Of a stretch of 64,000 bases of DNA, positions 54,344 through 63,061 are shown piece by piece. The stretch covers positions 62,001 through 126,000 of the forward strand of contig NZ_JAGPXE010000012.1 of NCBI RefSeq assembly GCF_018070075.1, written 5' to 3'. The position numbers and the translations under genes are program-made. This DNA comes from Saccharopolyspora endophytica. GTDB lineage: Bacteria; Actinomycetota; Actinomycetes; Mycobacteriales; Pseudonocardiaceae. Below the pieces are notes generated by a model. It saw only the letters and a list, made by a program, of their open reading frames with translations, was not told where the DNA came from and did no database searches. Numbering within the stretch: position 1 is the first letter of the stretch; each line of letters begins with the position of its first letter.

Positions 54344-54799
54344 ATGCAAGCACGGATGAACAACCCCGCGATGCTCCTGCCGGACGCTTTCAAGTCGATC
54401 CAGGCGTTGATGAAGACCGTGCACTCGGTCGACATCCCGGCGGAGACCCTGGAGCTGGTGCACCTGCGCTCCAGCCAGATCAACGGGTGCAGCTTCTGCG
54501 CGCACTACAGCTCCAAGCAGCTCAAGGAGCTCGGGACCAGCGACGACAAGCTCTGGGCGGTGGCCGCTTGGCGGGAGGCTCCCTTCTTCGACGACGGCGA
54601 GCGCGCCGCGCTGGAGCTGGCCGAGGCCACGACCCGTCTCGCCGACAAGGGCGACGCCGTCGACGACGAGCTCTGGAAGCGGATCACCGAGCACTACGAC
54701 GAGGAGCAGATCGCGGCCCTGACGCTCATGATCGGCCTGTCCAACCTCTTCAACCGCGTCAACGCCGTCACCCGGCAACCCGCCGGCGAGACCTTCTGA
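54344..54799 (+). CDS. Carboxymuconolactone decarboxylase (AhpD-like) family protein
   Basis: 151 residues with redox motif CSFCAHYS (Cys49, Cys52, His54) and LVHLRSSQINGCSFCA, typical of the CMD/AhpD family. Such proteins act as thiol-dependent peroxide or disulfide reductants. ATG at 54344 with GGAGG upstream. Genes of this family commonly neighbour ECF41 sigma factors and are their direct targets; the promoter here supports that. Confidence 0.9.
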   Translation: MQARMNNPAMLLPDAFKSIQALMKTVHSVDIPAETLELVHLRSSQINGCSFCAHYSSKQLKELGTSDDKLWAVAAWREAPFFDDGERAALELAEATTRLADKGDAVDDELWKRITEHYDEEQIAALTLMIGLSNLFNRVNAVTRQPAGETF

Positions 54800-54831
54800 G
54801 GCGACAAGACCCGGCGCCGCCGCCAAGGCCG

Positions 54832-54897
54832 GATTCGAATTTCGCGCGAAATTCGGACGCCGCACTTTCGACTCGAAATTCGCGCGAAATTCGAATC
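54832..54897. repeat. Paired palindromes between convergent genes
   Basis: Two near-identical 18-bp palindromes (GAATTTCGCGCGAAATTC and GAAATTCGCGCGAAATTC) flank a 20-base spacer, and their outer parts (GATTCGAATTTCGCGCG and its complement) also pair with each other. It lies between the convergent CMD and methyltransferase genes. It could be a bidirectional terminator or a protein-binding site; AT content is unusual for this genome. Confidence 0.6.
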
Positions 54898-54956
54898 TTC
54901 ACGCTCTGGGTGAACGCTCGCGGGAGTGAGCTCGGTAGCGGCACGACGTCGCGGGC

Positions 54957-55688
54957 TCAGGTGGCGAGCAGGCCCGTGGGCTTGGTGCGGGTCCGCAGGC
55001 GGTAGGTGACCGGGATGGTCCTGCCCGGGGACTCGGCCGCCGCCCGGGCCGCGGTCTTCGCGGAGAACTCGATGCGCAGGACCGCCTCCAGCGTCTGGCG
55101 GTCGTGGAAGCGCCAGAGCGTGGGCACCGTCGTGCTGGTGAAGTGGTGGCGGGTGAAGAACGACTCGATCTTGCCCGGATCGATCTGCGGGGCGTCGGCG
55201 CGCATCCAGTCGCCGTAGGGCGGGCTCGCCGTGTCCAGGTCGACGATCGCGATCGTGCCGCCTGGACGCAGCACCCGCTCCGCCTCCGCCAGACCCGGCT
55301 CGCATCCCGGCCCGAAGAAGTACGCCGTGCGCGCGTGCAGCAGGTCCACGCTGCCGTCGGCCAGCGGGAGGCGCTGGGCCGGAGCGACCCGGACGTCCAC
55401 GCCCGGCGTGCCCGCCGTGCGGGCGCGTGCGCGTTCGGCCAGCGGCTCGTGCGGTTCGACTCCGATCACCGAACGGGCCGTGGCCGCGAAAACGGACAGG
55501 TGGAAGCCGTCGCCGCAGCCCACGTCGACGACGTCCAGACCGGCCCAGTCGCGCTCGGCGCGCAGCGCCTTCCACAGCGCCCCCACCGCGTCCTGGGCGT
55601 GGTTCTCCGCCTCGTAGACCTCCGGCCAGTTCCAGATGTTGGGGCTCGGCGTGACCTCCGGAACCTGCTTCTCCCGCCAGGCACGCAT
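54957..55688 (-). CDS. Class I SAM-dependent methyltransferase
   Basis: 243 residues. SAM motif VVDVGCGDGFHLSVF, motif II VDLLHARTAYFFGPGCEPGL, motif III RVLRPGGTIAIVDLDT. N-terminal NIWNWPEVYEAENHAQD suggests a protein/lipid/small molecule methylase of unknown target. The ATG overlaps the cdsA stop by one base (TGATG), so it is the last gene of the frr-cdsA run. Confidence 0.88.
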   Translation of the reverse strand: MRAWREKQVPEVTPSPNIWNWPEVYEAENHAQDAVGALWKALRAERDWAGLDVVDVGCGDGFHLSVFAATARSVIGVEPHEPLAERARARTAGTPGVDVRVAPAQRLPLADGSVDLLHARTAYFFGPGCEPGLAEAERVLRPGGTIAIVDLDTASPPYGDWMRADAPQIDPGKIESFFTRHHFTSTTVPTLWRFHDRQTLEAVLRIEFSAKTAARAAAESPGRTIPVTYRLRTRTKPTGLLAT

Positions 55689-56572
55689 CAGCTGGGGATG
55701 AGCCAGAACAGCATCATCCACGCCAGCGGTGCCGACGGGAGCAGCGAGTCCATCCGGTCCATCAGGCCACCGTGACCGGGCAGCAGGTTGCCCATGTCCT
55801 TGATGCCCAGGTCGCGCTTGATCACCGACTCCATCAGGTCGCCAACGGTCGCGCTGCACACCAGCGCGGCGCCGACCAGCACACCCATCCACCACTGGCC
55901 GTCGAGCAGCAACCACACCGACAGCGCACCGGCCAGCACGCCGCCGACCAGCGACCCGCCGAAGCCCTCCCAGGACTTCTTCGGGCTGATCACCGGGGCC
56001 ATCGGGTGCTTGCCGAACAGCACGCCGAACGCGTACCCACCGGTGTCCGAGGCGACCACGCAGATCAGGAACACCAGCGCCCGGAACGCACCGTCCTCCG
56101 GGCGCACCAGCATCGCGGCGAACGCCGTGAACAGCGGCACGTAGGCGGCGGTGAACACCGAGGCGGTCACATCGCGCAGGTATCCGTCGATGCCGTCGCG
56201 GAACCGCCAGACCAGGCACCCCAGCACGGTGATCGCGAACGAGATCAGGATGCCGCGCAGCCCGAACGGCCAGGACAGCCACATCATGGCCTGCCCGCCG
56301 ACCAGCACCGGGACTAACGAGACCCGGATGCCCGCCGCGCGTCGCACGGCCTGGGCCAGCTCGATGGTCGACACCAGAGCAGCCGCTGCGGCGATGCCGA
56401 TGAACACGAACCGCACCATCAGCAACGAGAGAATGACGGCCGCCCCGAGCACGACCCCGACGCCGATGGCGGCGCGGAGGTCACGACCGGCCCGGGATGG
56501 ACGCGAAGGCGGGTCCGGAACGTCGTCGGCCGACATTCCGGACTCGTCTGCACACTGGCCGGGCGTCACCAC
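55688..56572 (-). CDS. cdsA: Phosphatidate cytidylyltransferase
   Basis: 294 residues with eight or so membrane helices and the CDP-alcohol signature near the C terminus: SATVGDLMESVIKRDLGIKD followed by LLPGHGGLMDRMDSLL. It makes CDP-diacylglycerol for phospholipid synthesis. GTG start adjacent to the frr stop; conserved frr-cdsA order. Confidence 0.94.
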   Translation of the reverse strand: MVTPGQCADESGMSADDVPDPPSRPSRAGRDLRAAIGVGVVLGAAVILSLLMVRFVFIGIAAAAALVSTIELAQAVRRAAGIRVSLVPVLVGGQAMMWLSWPFGLRGILISFAITVLGCLVWRFRDGIDGYLRDVTASVFTAAYVPLFTAFAAMLVRPEDGAFRALVFLICVVASDTGGYAFGVLFGKHPMAPVISPKKSWEGFGGSLVGGVLAGALSVWLLLDGQWWMGVLVGAALVCSATVGDLMESVIKRDLGIKDMGNLLPGHGGLMDRMDSLLPSAPLAWMMLFWLIPS

Positions 56573-57130
56573 TCAGACCTCGAGGAGTTCCGCTTCCTTG
56601 TGCTTGAGCAAGTCGTCGACCTGACCGGTGTAGCGGTGGGTCAGGTTGTCGAGTTCCTTCTCCGCACGCGAACCCTCGTCCTCGCCGGCTTCGCCGTCCT
56701 TGACGATGCGCTCGATCTCTTCCTTCACCTTGCGGCGGATGCCGCGGATGGTGACCCGGCCTTCCTCGCCCTTGGTCTTGGCGAGCTTGACCATCTCCTT
56801 GCGGCGTTCCTCGGTCATCTGCGGGATCGCGACGCGGATCAGCTGGCCGTCGTTGGACGGGTTGACCCCGAGGTCGGAGTCGCGGATCGCCTTCTCCATC
56901 GCCTGGATCTGGCTGCCGTCGTAAGGCTTGATGACGACCAGCCGGGCCTCCGGGACGGAGACGCTGGCGAGCTGGTTCAGCGGCGTCGGCGATCCGTAGT
57001 AGTCGACGACGATGCCGGAGAACATCGCGGGGTTCGCGCGACCGGTGCGGACGGAGGCCAGCTCATCCTTGGCCACCTCCACAGCCTTTTGCATCTTCTC
57101 CTCGCCTTCGAGAAGAGCTTCGTCGATCAC
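56573..57130 (-). CDS. frr: Ribosome recycling factor
   Basis: 185 residues. Typical ends: [40 protein letters not shown] and [20 protein letters not shown]. Releases ribosomes from mRNA after termination together with EF-G. GTG start. Follows pyrH by 101 bp. Confidence 0.97.
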   Translation of the reverse strand: MIDEALLEGEEKMQKAVEVAKDELASVRTGRANPAMFSGIVVDYYGSPTPLNQLASVSVPEARLVVIKPYDGSQIQAMEKAIRDSDLGVNPSNDGQLIRVAIPQMTEERRKEMVKLAKTKGEEGRVTIRGIRRKVKEEIERIVKDGEAGEDEGSRAEKELDNLTHRYTGQVDDLLKHKEAELLEV

Positions 57131-57231
57131 GGCTGCTCCTTAAGTCTGCCGACCAGTGGACTGTGCAAGTGTTGCGCGTCGCACGGCTCGCCTCCCAGGC
57201 GGCCCCGCGACCAGATCAGGATCCAGCACCA

Positions 57232-57981
57232 TCAAAGCTGCTCGGCGCCCGGGGTGCTGACCAGCGTGCCGATCTTCTCACCGCCGACCGCGCGGGCGAT
57301 GTTGCCTTCCTCCAGGAGGTTGAACACCAGGATGGGCATGTCGTTGTCCATGCACAGGCTGAACGCCGTGGCGTCGGCGACCTTCAGGCCGCGTTCCAGC
57401 ACTTCGCGGTGGGTGATGTGCTCGAACAGCTTCGCGTCCGGCGTGGTCTTGGGGTCGGCGGTGTAGACGCCGTCGACGGCCTTGGCCATCAGCACGACCT
57501 CGCAGCCGATCTCCAGCGCCCGCTGCGCGGCGGTGGTGTCGGTGGAGAAGTACGGCATGCCGGTGCCGGCGCCGAAGATGACCACGCGGCCCTTCTCCAT
57601 GTGTCGCATCGCGCGCCGCGGGATGTAGGGCTCGGCGACCTGACCCATCGTGATCGCGGTCATCACCCGGGTGTCGATCCCGTGCTCGCGTTCCAAGAAG
57701 TCCTGCAGCGCCAGGCAGTTCATCACCGTGCCCAGCATCGCCATGTAGTCACCGCGCGCGCGGTCCATGCCGCGCTGCTGCAGCTCCGCGCCGCGGAAGA
57801 AGTTCCCACCGCCGATCACGATGGCCACCTCGACCCCGTCGGCGACGATCTCGCCGATCTGGCGTGCCACGGTGGCGACCACTTCGGGATCGATTCCGAC
57901 GCTGCCGCCGCCGAACATCTCGCCGCCGAGCTTGAGCAGCACGCGACCGTAACCACGCTTCGCCGGGCCGTCGTCGGTCAC
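57232..57981 (-). CDS. pyrH: UMP kinase
   Basis: 249 residues of the amino acid kinase fold: [53 protein letters not shown] and [11 protein letters not shown]. Phosphorylates UMP to UDP. The GTG at 57981 has GGGAGGA 6 bases upstream; the long open frame before it is not part of the protein. Confidence 0.96.
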   Translation of the reverse strand: MTDDGPAKRGYGRVLLKLGGEMFGGGSVGIDPEVVATVARQIGEIVADGVEVAIVIGGGNFFRGAELQQRGMDRARGDYMAMLGTVMNCLALQDFLEREHGIDTRVMTAITMGQVAEPYIPRRAMRHMEKGRVVIFGAGTGMPYFSTDTTAAQRALEIGCEVVLMAKAVDGVYTADPKTTPDAKLFEHITHREVLERGLKVADATAFSLCMDNDMPILVFNLLEEGNIARAVGGEKIGTLVSTPGAEQL

Positions 57982-58115
57982 TTGAATCCTCCCGCGAGGT
58001 CTTGAATGTTCACTTCGCCAACTGGTGTGCGGGTCGAGAACCGGATACCCGCCTCGTGAGCGACCGATACCCGGCGCGGCCCCGCGAGGAGCGGAACCGC
58101 CCTTACCTTGCAAAA

Positions 58116-58147
58116 GCGCCCCGCCTCGAACAACGAAGGCGGGGCGC
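58116..58147 (-). terminator. Rho-independent terminator after tsf
   Basis: An 11-bp GC stem (GCGCCCCGCCT with its complement) around a 10-base loop, followed on the minus strand by TTTTG. It lies about 70 bases past the tsf stop, separating tsf from pyrH. Confidence 0.85.
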
Positions 58148-58215
58148 CGTGCCGTCCTCCACGGCCGCCGGGCCGAACCCCACGGGGGTGCGGCCGGCAG
58201 CCGCGCGGCGCGGGA

Positions 58216-59031
58216 TCAGGCCTGTCCGACCTCGAACCGGACGAACCCGGTCACGGTCACACCGGCCTCGTCCAGCAGGGCCTTGACGGTCTTCTTGTTG
58301 TCCTGCACGGACGGCTGGTCCAGCAGGCAGTTCTCCTTGAAGAAGCCGTTGAGGCGACCCTCGATGATCTTCGGGATGGCCTTCTCCGGCTTGCCCTCCT
58401 CCTTGGCGGTCTCCTCGGCGATCCGGCGCTCGTTGGCCTGGATGTCCTCGGGGACCTCGTCGCGGGAGAGGTAGGTGGGCTTGAGCGCGGCGACCTGCAT
58501 CGCGGCACCGCGAGCGGCGTCCGCGTCGTCACCGGTGTACTCGACCAGCACGCCGACCGCCGGGGGCAGGTCCGCGGAGCGGCGGTGCAGGTAGGTGGCC
58601 ACCTGACCGTCGAACTTCTGGACCCGGCGCAGCTCCAGCTTCTCGCCGATCTTGGCGGAGAGCTCCTGCACGGCGTCGGCCACGGTCTTGTCGTCCAGCT
58701 TCGCGGCCAGCGCGGAGTCGACGTCGGTCGCACCCGCGGCGGCGGCCGCTGCGACGACCTTGTTGGCCAGCTCGATGAACTCGTCGTTCTTGGCGACGAA
58801 GTCCGTCTCGCTGTTGATCTCGATCAGCACGCCGCCCTCGGCGGCGACCAGGCCCTCGGCAGTGGCGCGCTCGGCACGCTTGCCCACGTCCTTGGCACCC
58901 TTGATGCGCAGGCTCTCGACAGCCTTGTCGAAGTCGCCCTCGTTCTGCTCAAGAGCCTTCTTGCAGTCCATCATGCCGGCGCCGGTCAGCTCGCGAAGAC
59001 GCTTGACGTCGGCCGCACTGAAGTTCGCCAT
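58216..59031 (-). CDS. tsf: Elongation factor Ts
   Basis: 271 residues. N-terminal UBA-like [20 protein letters not shown] and [20 protein letters not shown], then [20 protein letters not shown], typical EF-Ts. Nucleotide exchange factor for EF-Tu. Follows rpsB across a 189-bp gap that starts with a hairpin. Confidence 0.97.
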   Translation of the reverse strand: MANFSAADVKRLRELTGAGMMDCKKALEQNEGDFDKAVESLRIKGAKDVGKRAERATAEGLVAAEGGVLIEINSETDFVAKNDEFIELANKVVAAAAAAGATDVDSALAAKLDDKTVADAVQELSAKIGEKLELRRVQKFDGQVATYLHRRSADLPPAVGVLVEYTGDDADAARGAAMQVAALKPTYLSRDEVPEDIQANERRIAEETAKEEGKPEKAIPKIIEGRLNGFFKENCLLDQPSVQDNKKTVKALLDEAGVTVTGFVRFEVGQA

Positions 59032-59175
59032 CGTGCGTAGTCCGTCCCTGTTGATACGGAGGTGGAAGATCTTTTGCGAATGCTCGACCCAGCACCGCGC
59101 GATGCGCCGCGATCAGCGGCCGTGCTCTCGGCCCGGCGTGGGTCGGTTGCCAGTGTGACTGGCGGGAAGCCTGAT

Positions 59176-59215
59176 CGCGCTGCGCACCCGCCGGATTCAA
59201 CGGGTGCGCAGCGCG
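59176..59215 (-). terminator. Long hairpin between rpsB and tsf
   Basis: A 15-bp perfect stem (CGCGCTGCGCACCCG with its complement) and 10-base loop, 5 bases after the rpsB stop. No U-run, so it may act as an attenuator or mRNA processing site that lets some transcripts continue into tsf. Confidence 0.6.
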
Positions 59216-59220
59216 AGTGA

Positions 59221-60045
59221 TCAGGACTGCGCGGGCTGCTGCTCGCCACCCTCGGTGGCCTGGCCGGAACCGGCCAGCAGTTCCTTCTCCCACTCGGCCA
59301 GCGGCTCGCCGCCGGCCGGCTTCTCCTCGCCACCCTCGGAGGCGCCGTTGTTGCGGCCGCTGCGGGCCATCAGGCCCTCGGCAACACCATCGGCGACCAC
59401 GCGGGTCAGCAGCGCGGCGGAGCGGATCGCGTCGTCGTTGCCCGGGATCGGGTAGTCGACCTCGTCCGGGTCGCAGTTGGTGTCCAGGATCGCGACAACC
59501 GGGATGCCCAGCTTGCGAGCCTCGCCAACCGCGATGTGCTCCTTCTTGGTGTCCACGATCCACACGGCGCTGGGCACCTTGGACATGTCGCGGATACCGC
59601 CGAGCGTCTTCTCCAGCTTGTCCTTCTCGCGGGTCAGCATCAAGATTTCCTTCTTGGTGCGACCCTCGAAGCCACCGGTCTGCTCCATGGTCTCGAGTTC
59701 CTTGAGACGCTGCAGACGGCGGTGAACGGTCTGGAAGTTGGTGAGCATGCCGCCCAGCCAGCGCTGGTTGACGTACGGCATGCCGACCCGCAGAGCCTGC
59801 TCGGAGATCGCTTCCTGCGCCTGCTTCTTGGTGCCGACGAACAGGATCGTGCCCCCGTGGGCGACGGTCTGCTTGATGAAGTCGAACGCACCATCGATGT
59901 AGGTCAGCGTCTGCTGAAGGTCGATGATGTAGATGCCGTTGCGCTCGGTGAAGATGTAGCGCTTCATCTTCGGGTTCCAGCGACGGGTCTGGTGCCCGAA
60001 GTGCACGCCGCTGTCGAGCAGCTGCTTCATGGTGACGACGGCCAT
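59221..60045 (-). CDS. rpsB: 30S ribosomal protein S2
   Basis: 274 residues. [40 protein letters not shown] and [16 protein letters not shown] are family blocks; the C terminus has the extended acidic/Gly/Glu tail seen in actinobacteria. ATG at 60045 with AGAGGTG upstream. Confidence 0.97.
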   Translation of the reverse strand: MAVVTMKQLLDSGVHFGHQTRRWNPKMKRYIFTERNGIYIIDLQQTLTYIDGAFDFIKQTVAHGGTILFVGTKKQAQEAISEQALRVGMPYVNQRWLGGMLTNFQTVHRRLQRLKELETMEQTGGFEGRTKKEILMLTREKDKLEKTLGGIRDMSKVPSAVWIVDTKKEHIAVGEARKLGIPVVAILDTNCDPDEVDYPIPGNDDAIRSAALLTRVVADGVAEGLMARSGRNNGASEGGEEKPAGGEPLAEWEKELLAGSGQATEGGEQQPAQS

Positions 60046-60419
60046 GGCCTGTGTTCACCTCTTGAGTCGGGCGCGCCCTCTGCGGGCGCGCGTTTGGGTT
60101 GCCGCGACGAGCCGGGTGACTCGCCGCCCTGGTGCCCGGCCCAGATCCCCCACCCACCCCGTTGGAACGTGGAGCAGGACCGCGAAGGACCCGGTGGCCT
60201 GCCGACAGGGACCCGGAAGAATCCGGGGCCACCTGAGCGGCGGCCTACGCGCGGGCACGCGTAGTCGGTTCGCGCGGACACGAAACCGCGTGAACAGTGT
60301 ACTGGACGCGCAACCCACCACCCGACCGCGCACCAGGAGTTGTCCACAGCGGTCCGGTTTGTCCACAGATTCGCCGTCGGTCCTGGTCATCGCCGACTCG
60401 GGCGGGCCACGTTGGATCC
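60046..60419. other. Divergent leader region rpsB / M23 gene
   Basis: About 370 bp without a gene. Near the rpsB end, an 8-bp perfect GC stem with a 5-base loop occupies 60071-60091, 26 bases before the rpsB start codon, suggesting a structured leader that could respond to S2. The sequence GTGTACTGGACG near 60297 resembles part of the repeat at 11141 but lacks its flanks. Confidence 0.5.
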
Positions 60420-60941
60420 ATGCGAATCCTGATCGCGATCCTCTCCGGCGCGGCCCTCGCCTGCTCCGCAGCCCTTACCGCGGCGGCCGCACCACCGGCC
60501 TCGCCCGCGCGGTCCGCCGAGCCGAGCTCAGCCGCGGGTTTCGGCTGGCCGCTGGCCCCGCCACCCGCGGTGGCACGGCCGTTCGAGGCGCCCGATTCGG
60601 CGTTCGGCCCGGGGCATCGCGGAGTCGATCTGGTCGGCGAGGCCGGACAGCCGGTGCTGGCGGCCGCCGACGGGGTCGTGGTGCACGCGGGCTGGCTGGT
60701 CGACCGCGCGGTGGTGTCGGTCGAGCACGCCGGAGGACTGCGCACCAGTTACGAACCGGTCGCCCCGGCCGTCGCGGCGGGCGATCGGGTCGCGCGGGGT
60801 CAGGTGATCGGCCACCTGGAACCCGGGCATCCCGGGTGCGCGCACCCCGCGTGCCTGCACTGGGGCCTGCGCGAGGGCGAGCGCTACCGGGACCCCCTGG
60901 AACTGATCGCACCGGGCCGCGTGCGGCTGCTGCCCTGGTGA
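60420..60941 (+). CDS. Secreted M23 (LytM) family peptidase-like protein
   Basis: 173 residues with a signal peptide (ILIAILSGAALACSAALTAAAA). LytM domain with metal ligands in GPGHRGVDLVGEAGQ (His, Asp) and CLHWGLREGE (zinc His). The first His of the usual HxH is Cys here (CLH), as in some actinomycete members. Likely cell-wall hydrolase or a pseudo-enzyme. ATG at 60420, divergent from rpsB, convergent with whiG. Confidence 0.85.
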   Translation: MRILIAILSGAALACSAALTAAAAPPASPARSAEPSSAAGFGWPLAPPPAVARPFEAPDSAFGPGHRGVDLVGEAGQPVLAAADGVVVHAGWLVDRAVVSVEHAGGLRTSYEPVAPAVAAGDRVARGQVIGHLEPGHPGCAHPACLHWGLREGERYRDPLELIAPGRVRLLPW

Positions 60942-60949
60942 GGAGGGGA

Positions 60950-61900
60950 TCAGCCCGGTTCGGTGAGCTTCGTGCGCAGCCGCAGGACCGCTCGGGTGTG
61001 CAGCTGGCAGACGCGGGACTCGGTGACGCCCAGGACTCGGCCGATCTCGGCGAGCGTGAGGTTCTCGAAGTAGTAGAGGGTCACCACGACCCGGTCCCGC
61101 TCGCTGAGCCGCTCGACGGCTTCGGCGAGCTGGCGGCGGCTGTCGCGATCGACCAGCGCCGCCACCGGGTCCTCGGCGCGGTCGTCCGGCAGCGTCTCGG
61201 CCAGCGACGCCTGCGCGTGGCCTGCGCCGATCAGGTCGTCCAGCGCGACGACGCTGGTCATCTGCAGCTGCGCGAACAGTTCGCGCAGCTCTTCGAGGGA
61301 CAGTTCGAGCTCGTCGGCGAGTTCCGCATCCGTGGCCGTGCGCTGGAGCTTGGCCTCCAGGCGCTCCAAAGCCCGTTCCACGTCGCGCGCGCGGCTGCGC
61401 ACCGAGCGCGGCACCCAGTCCTGGGCGCGCAGGTCGTCGAGGATCGCACCTCGGATGCGCTGCATCGCGTAGGTCTCGAACTTCAGCCCGCGCTCGGGCT
61501 CGAACTTCTCGATCGCGTCGACCAGGCCGAATATCCCGGACTGGATCAGGTCGGAGATCTCCACGTGCGAGGGCAGGCCGGTGCCCACACGTCCGGCGAC
61601 GTACTTGACCAGCGGCGCGTAGTGCAGCACCAGCCGGTCGCGCAGCTCCTGGGTCGGCCGTTCCCCGAACGCCTGCCACAGCGCGACGATGCCGGCTTCG
61701 ACCTCGTCACCGCTGCGCTGGCCGTTGGTTCCCCACGCCGACTCGACGGTGGCCAGCGCGAGTGCACCGGGCAGCTTCGGCCGGTTTCCGTTGGCCGCAC
61801 CGTCGTGGTCGCGGGCGCTCACCGGTGCCGAGCTCGATCTCGCGGCCACCGTGTTGGCGCCGCCCCCGGCATGGTCAGGAACGGGGGTGGGTTCGGTCAT
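60950..61900 (-). CDS. whiG: FliA/WhiG-type RNA polymerase sigma factor
   Basis: 316 residues. Region 2: [20 protein letters not shown], then [20 protein letters not shown]; region 4: [20 protein letters not shown] followed by HTRAVLRLR. The N-terminal ~45 residues are low-complexity. Non-flagellated actinomycetes use this factor to start sporulation in aerial hyphae. Its ATG lies 26 bp inside the 3' end of xerC, so the two genes are probably cotranscribed. Confidence 0.92.
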   Translation of the reverse strand: MTEPTPVPDHAGGGANTVAARSSSAPVSARDHDGAANGNRPKLPGALALATVESAWGTNGQRSGDEVEAGIVALWQAFGERPTQELRDRLVLHYAPLVKYVAGRVGTGLPSHVEISDLIQSGIFGLVDAIEKFEPERGLKFETYAMQRIRGAILDDLRAQDWVPRSVRSRARDVERALERLEAKLQRTATDAELADELELSLEELRELFAQLQMTSVVALDDLIGAGHAQASLAETLPDDRAEDPVAALVDRDSRRQLAEAVERLSERDRVVVTLYYFENLTLAEIGRVLGVTESRVCQLHTRAVLRLRTKLTEPG

Positions 61901-62849
61901 GGATCGCCTTCAGCCGTTCAACGGTCACGTGGGTGTAAAGCTGGGTCGTTGCGAGCGTAGCGTGACCAAGCAACTCCTGAACGCTACGGAGGTCTGCGCC
62001 ACCTTCCAACAAATGGGTCGCAGCCGAGTGCCGAAGTCCGTGCGGCCCCAGATCCGGCGCACCGCCGACCGCGCCGACGGCGTCGTGCACGGTCCGCCGC
62101 GCTGTCCTGGGATCGAGGCGTCCACCCCGGACTCCCAGGAACAACGCCGAGTTTGACGGATCACGTAGCAGTTTAGGCCGCCCGCTGTGGAGCCATCGAC
62201 CGAGTGCCGCATCGGCGGGCAGGCCGAACGGCACAGCGCGCTCCTTGTCGCCCTTGCCGATGACGCGGAGCACACGTCTTTCACGGTCCACATCGCCGAC
62301 GTCCAGGCCGCACAGTTCGGCCACCCGAACACCGGTGGCGTACAGCACTTCCACGACCGCGTGATCACGGAGAGCAACCGGATCGCCCTGCTCGGCGCCG
62401 GATGCCGACGCGCTCATCGCCTCGCCGGCCTGGTCGGCGCGCAGCACCGGCGGCAGCTTGCGCGGGCGCGAGGGAACGGCCAGCCGCGGGCCGGGATCGG
62501 CGGGAAGCAGCCCGGCCTTGAACGCCCACGCCGTGAACGCGCGCGCGGACGCCGTCCTGCGGGCCAGCGTCGATCGGCTGACACCCGCGCTGTGCTGGGT
62601 GGACAGCCATTCCCGCAGCACCGACAGGTCGAGCCCGCGCACCCCGGCGTCGCCCGCGACTCCGGCCAGGTGGGCTAAGAGCGAGACGACGTCGGTGACG
62701 TATCCGCGCACGGTGTGGGCGGAGAGTCCCCGCTCGACGGCGAGGTGCCGCTCGAAGGAGTCCACAGCGGAGCCCAGCTCTTCAGGCAGTCCGGCCCGAA
62801 CCTCGCGGAGGTCGGGTCGGCTCGCTCGCGCGGGACGTCCACCGGTCAT
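61875..62849 (-). CDS. xerC: Tyrosine recombinase XerC
   Basis: 324 residues. N-terminal SAM-like domain ([20 protein letters not shown]) and catalytic domain with Arg in [13 protein letters not shown], Lys in [38 protein letters not shown] with the Tyr nucleophile. Resolves chromosome dimers. The ATG at 62849 (MTGGRPARA) is preferred; the frame continues upstream to 62921. Core gene, not a phage integrase. Confidence 0.92.
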   Translation of the reverse strand: MTGGRPARASRPDLREVRAGLPEELGSAVDSFERHLAVERGLSAHTVRGYVTDVVSLLAHLAGVAGDAGVRGLDLSVLREWLSTQHSAGVSRSTLARRTASARAFTAWAFKAGLLPADPGPRLAVPSRPRKLPPVLRADQAGEAMSASASGAEQGDPVALRDHAVVEVLYATGVRVAELCGLDVGDVDRERRVLRVIGKGDKERAVPFGLPADAALGRWLHSGRPKLLRDPSNSALFLGVRGGRLDPRTARRTVHDAVGAVGGAPDLGPHGLRHSAATHLLEGGADLRSVQELLGHATLATTQLYTHVTVERLKAIHDRTHPRS

Positions 62850-63061
62850 ACCCACGACGCTCGTCGCAATCGATTCGCCGGTCAAGCATCGCCACGCGAA
62901 TTGCGCTGTTTCCGAACTCACGTTGCGAAATCATGCCATTACGTGTTGACACGAAAATCGCTGTGGCGAGCGGCTGTCCACGGCCGAACACGCAGATCGG
63001 AGTCGGTTTCCCCTTCCATTCTCCGGAATCTCTTTCACTTACCTTTCCTGCATCTTTCTCC

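Noticed and set aside
60290-60315. GTGTACTGGACG as a third copy of the structured repeat
   Set aside because: Only about a dozen bases are similar and neither stem nor flanks are present.
61875-62849. Tyrosine recombinase as a prophage or integrative element integrase
   Set aside because: It is full-length XerC between dprA and whiG, a conserved core position, with no tRNA, attachment site or phage genes nearby.
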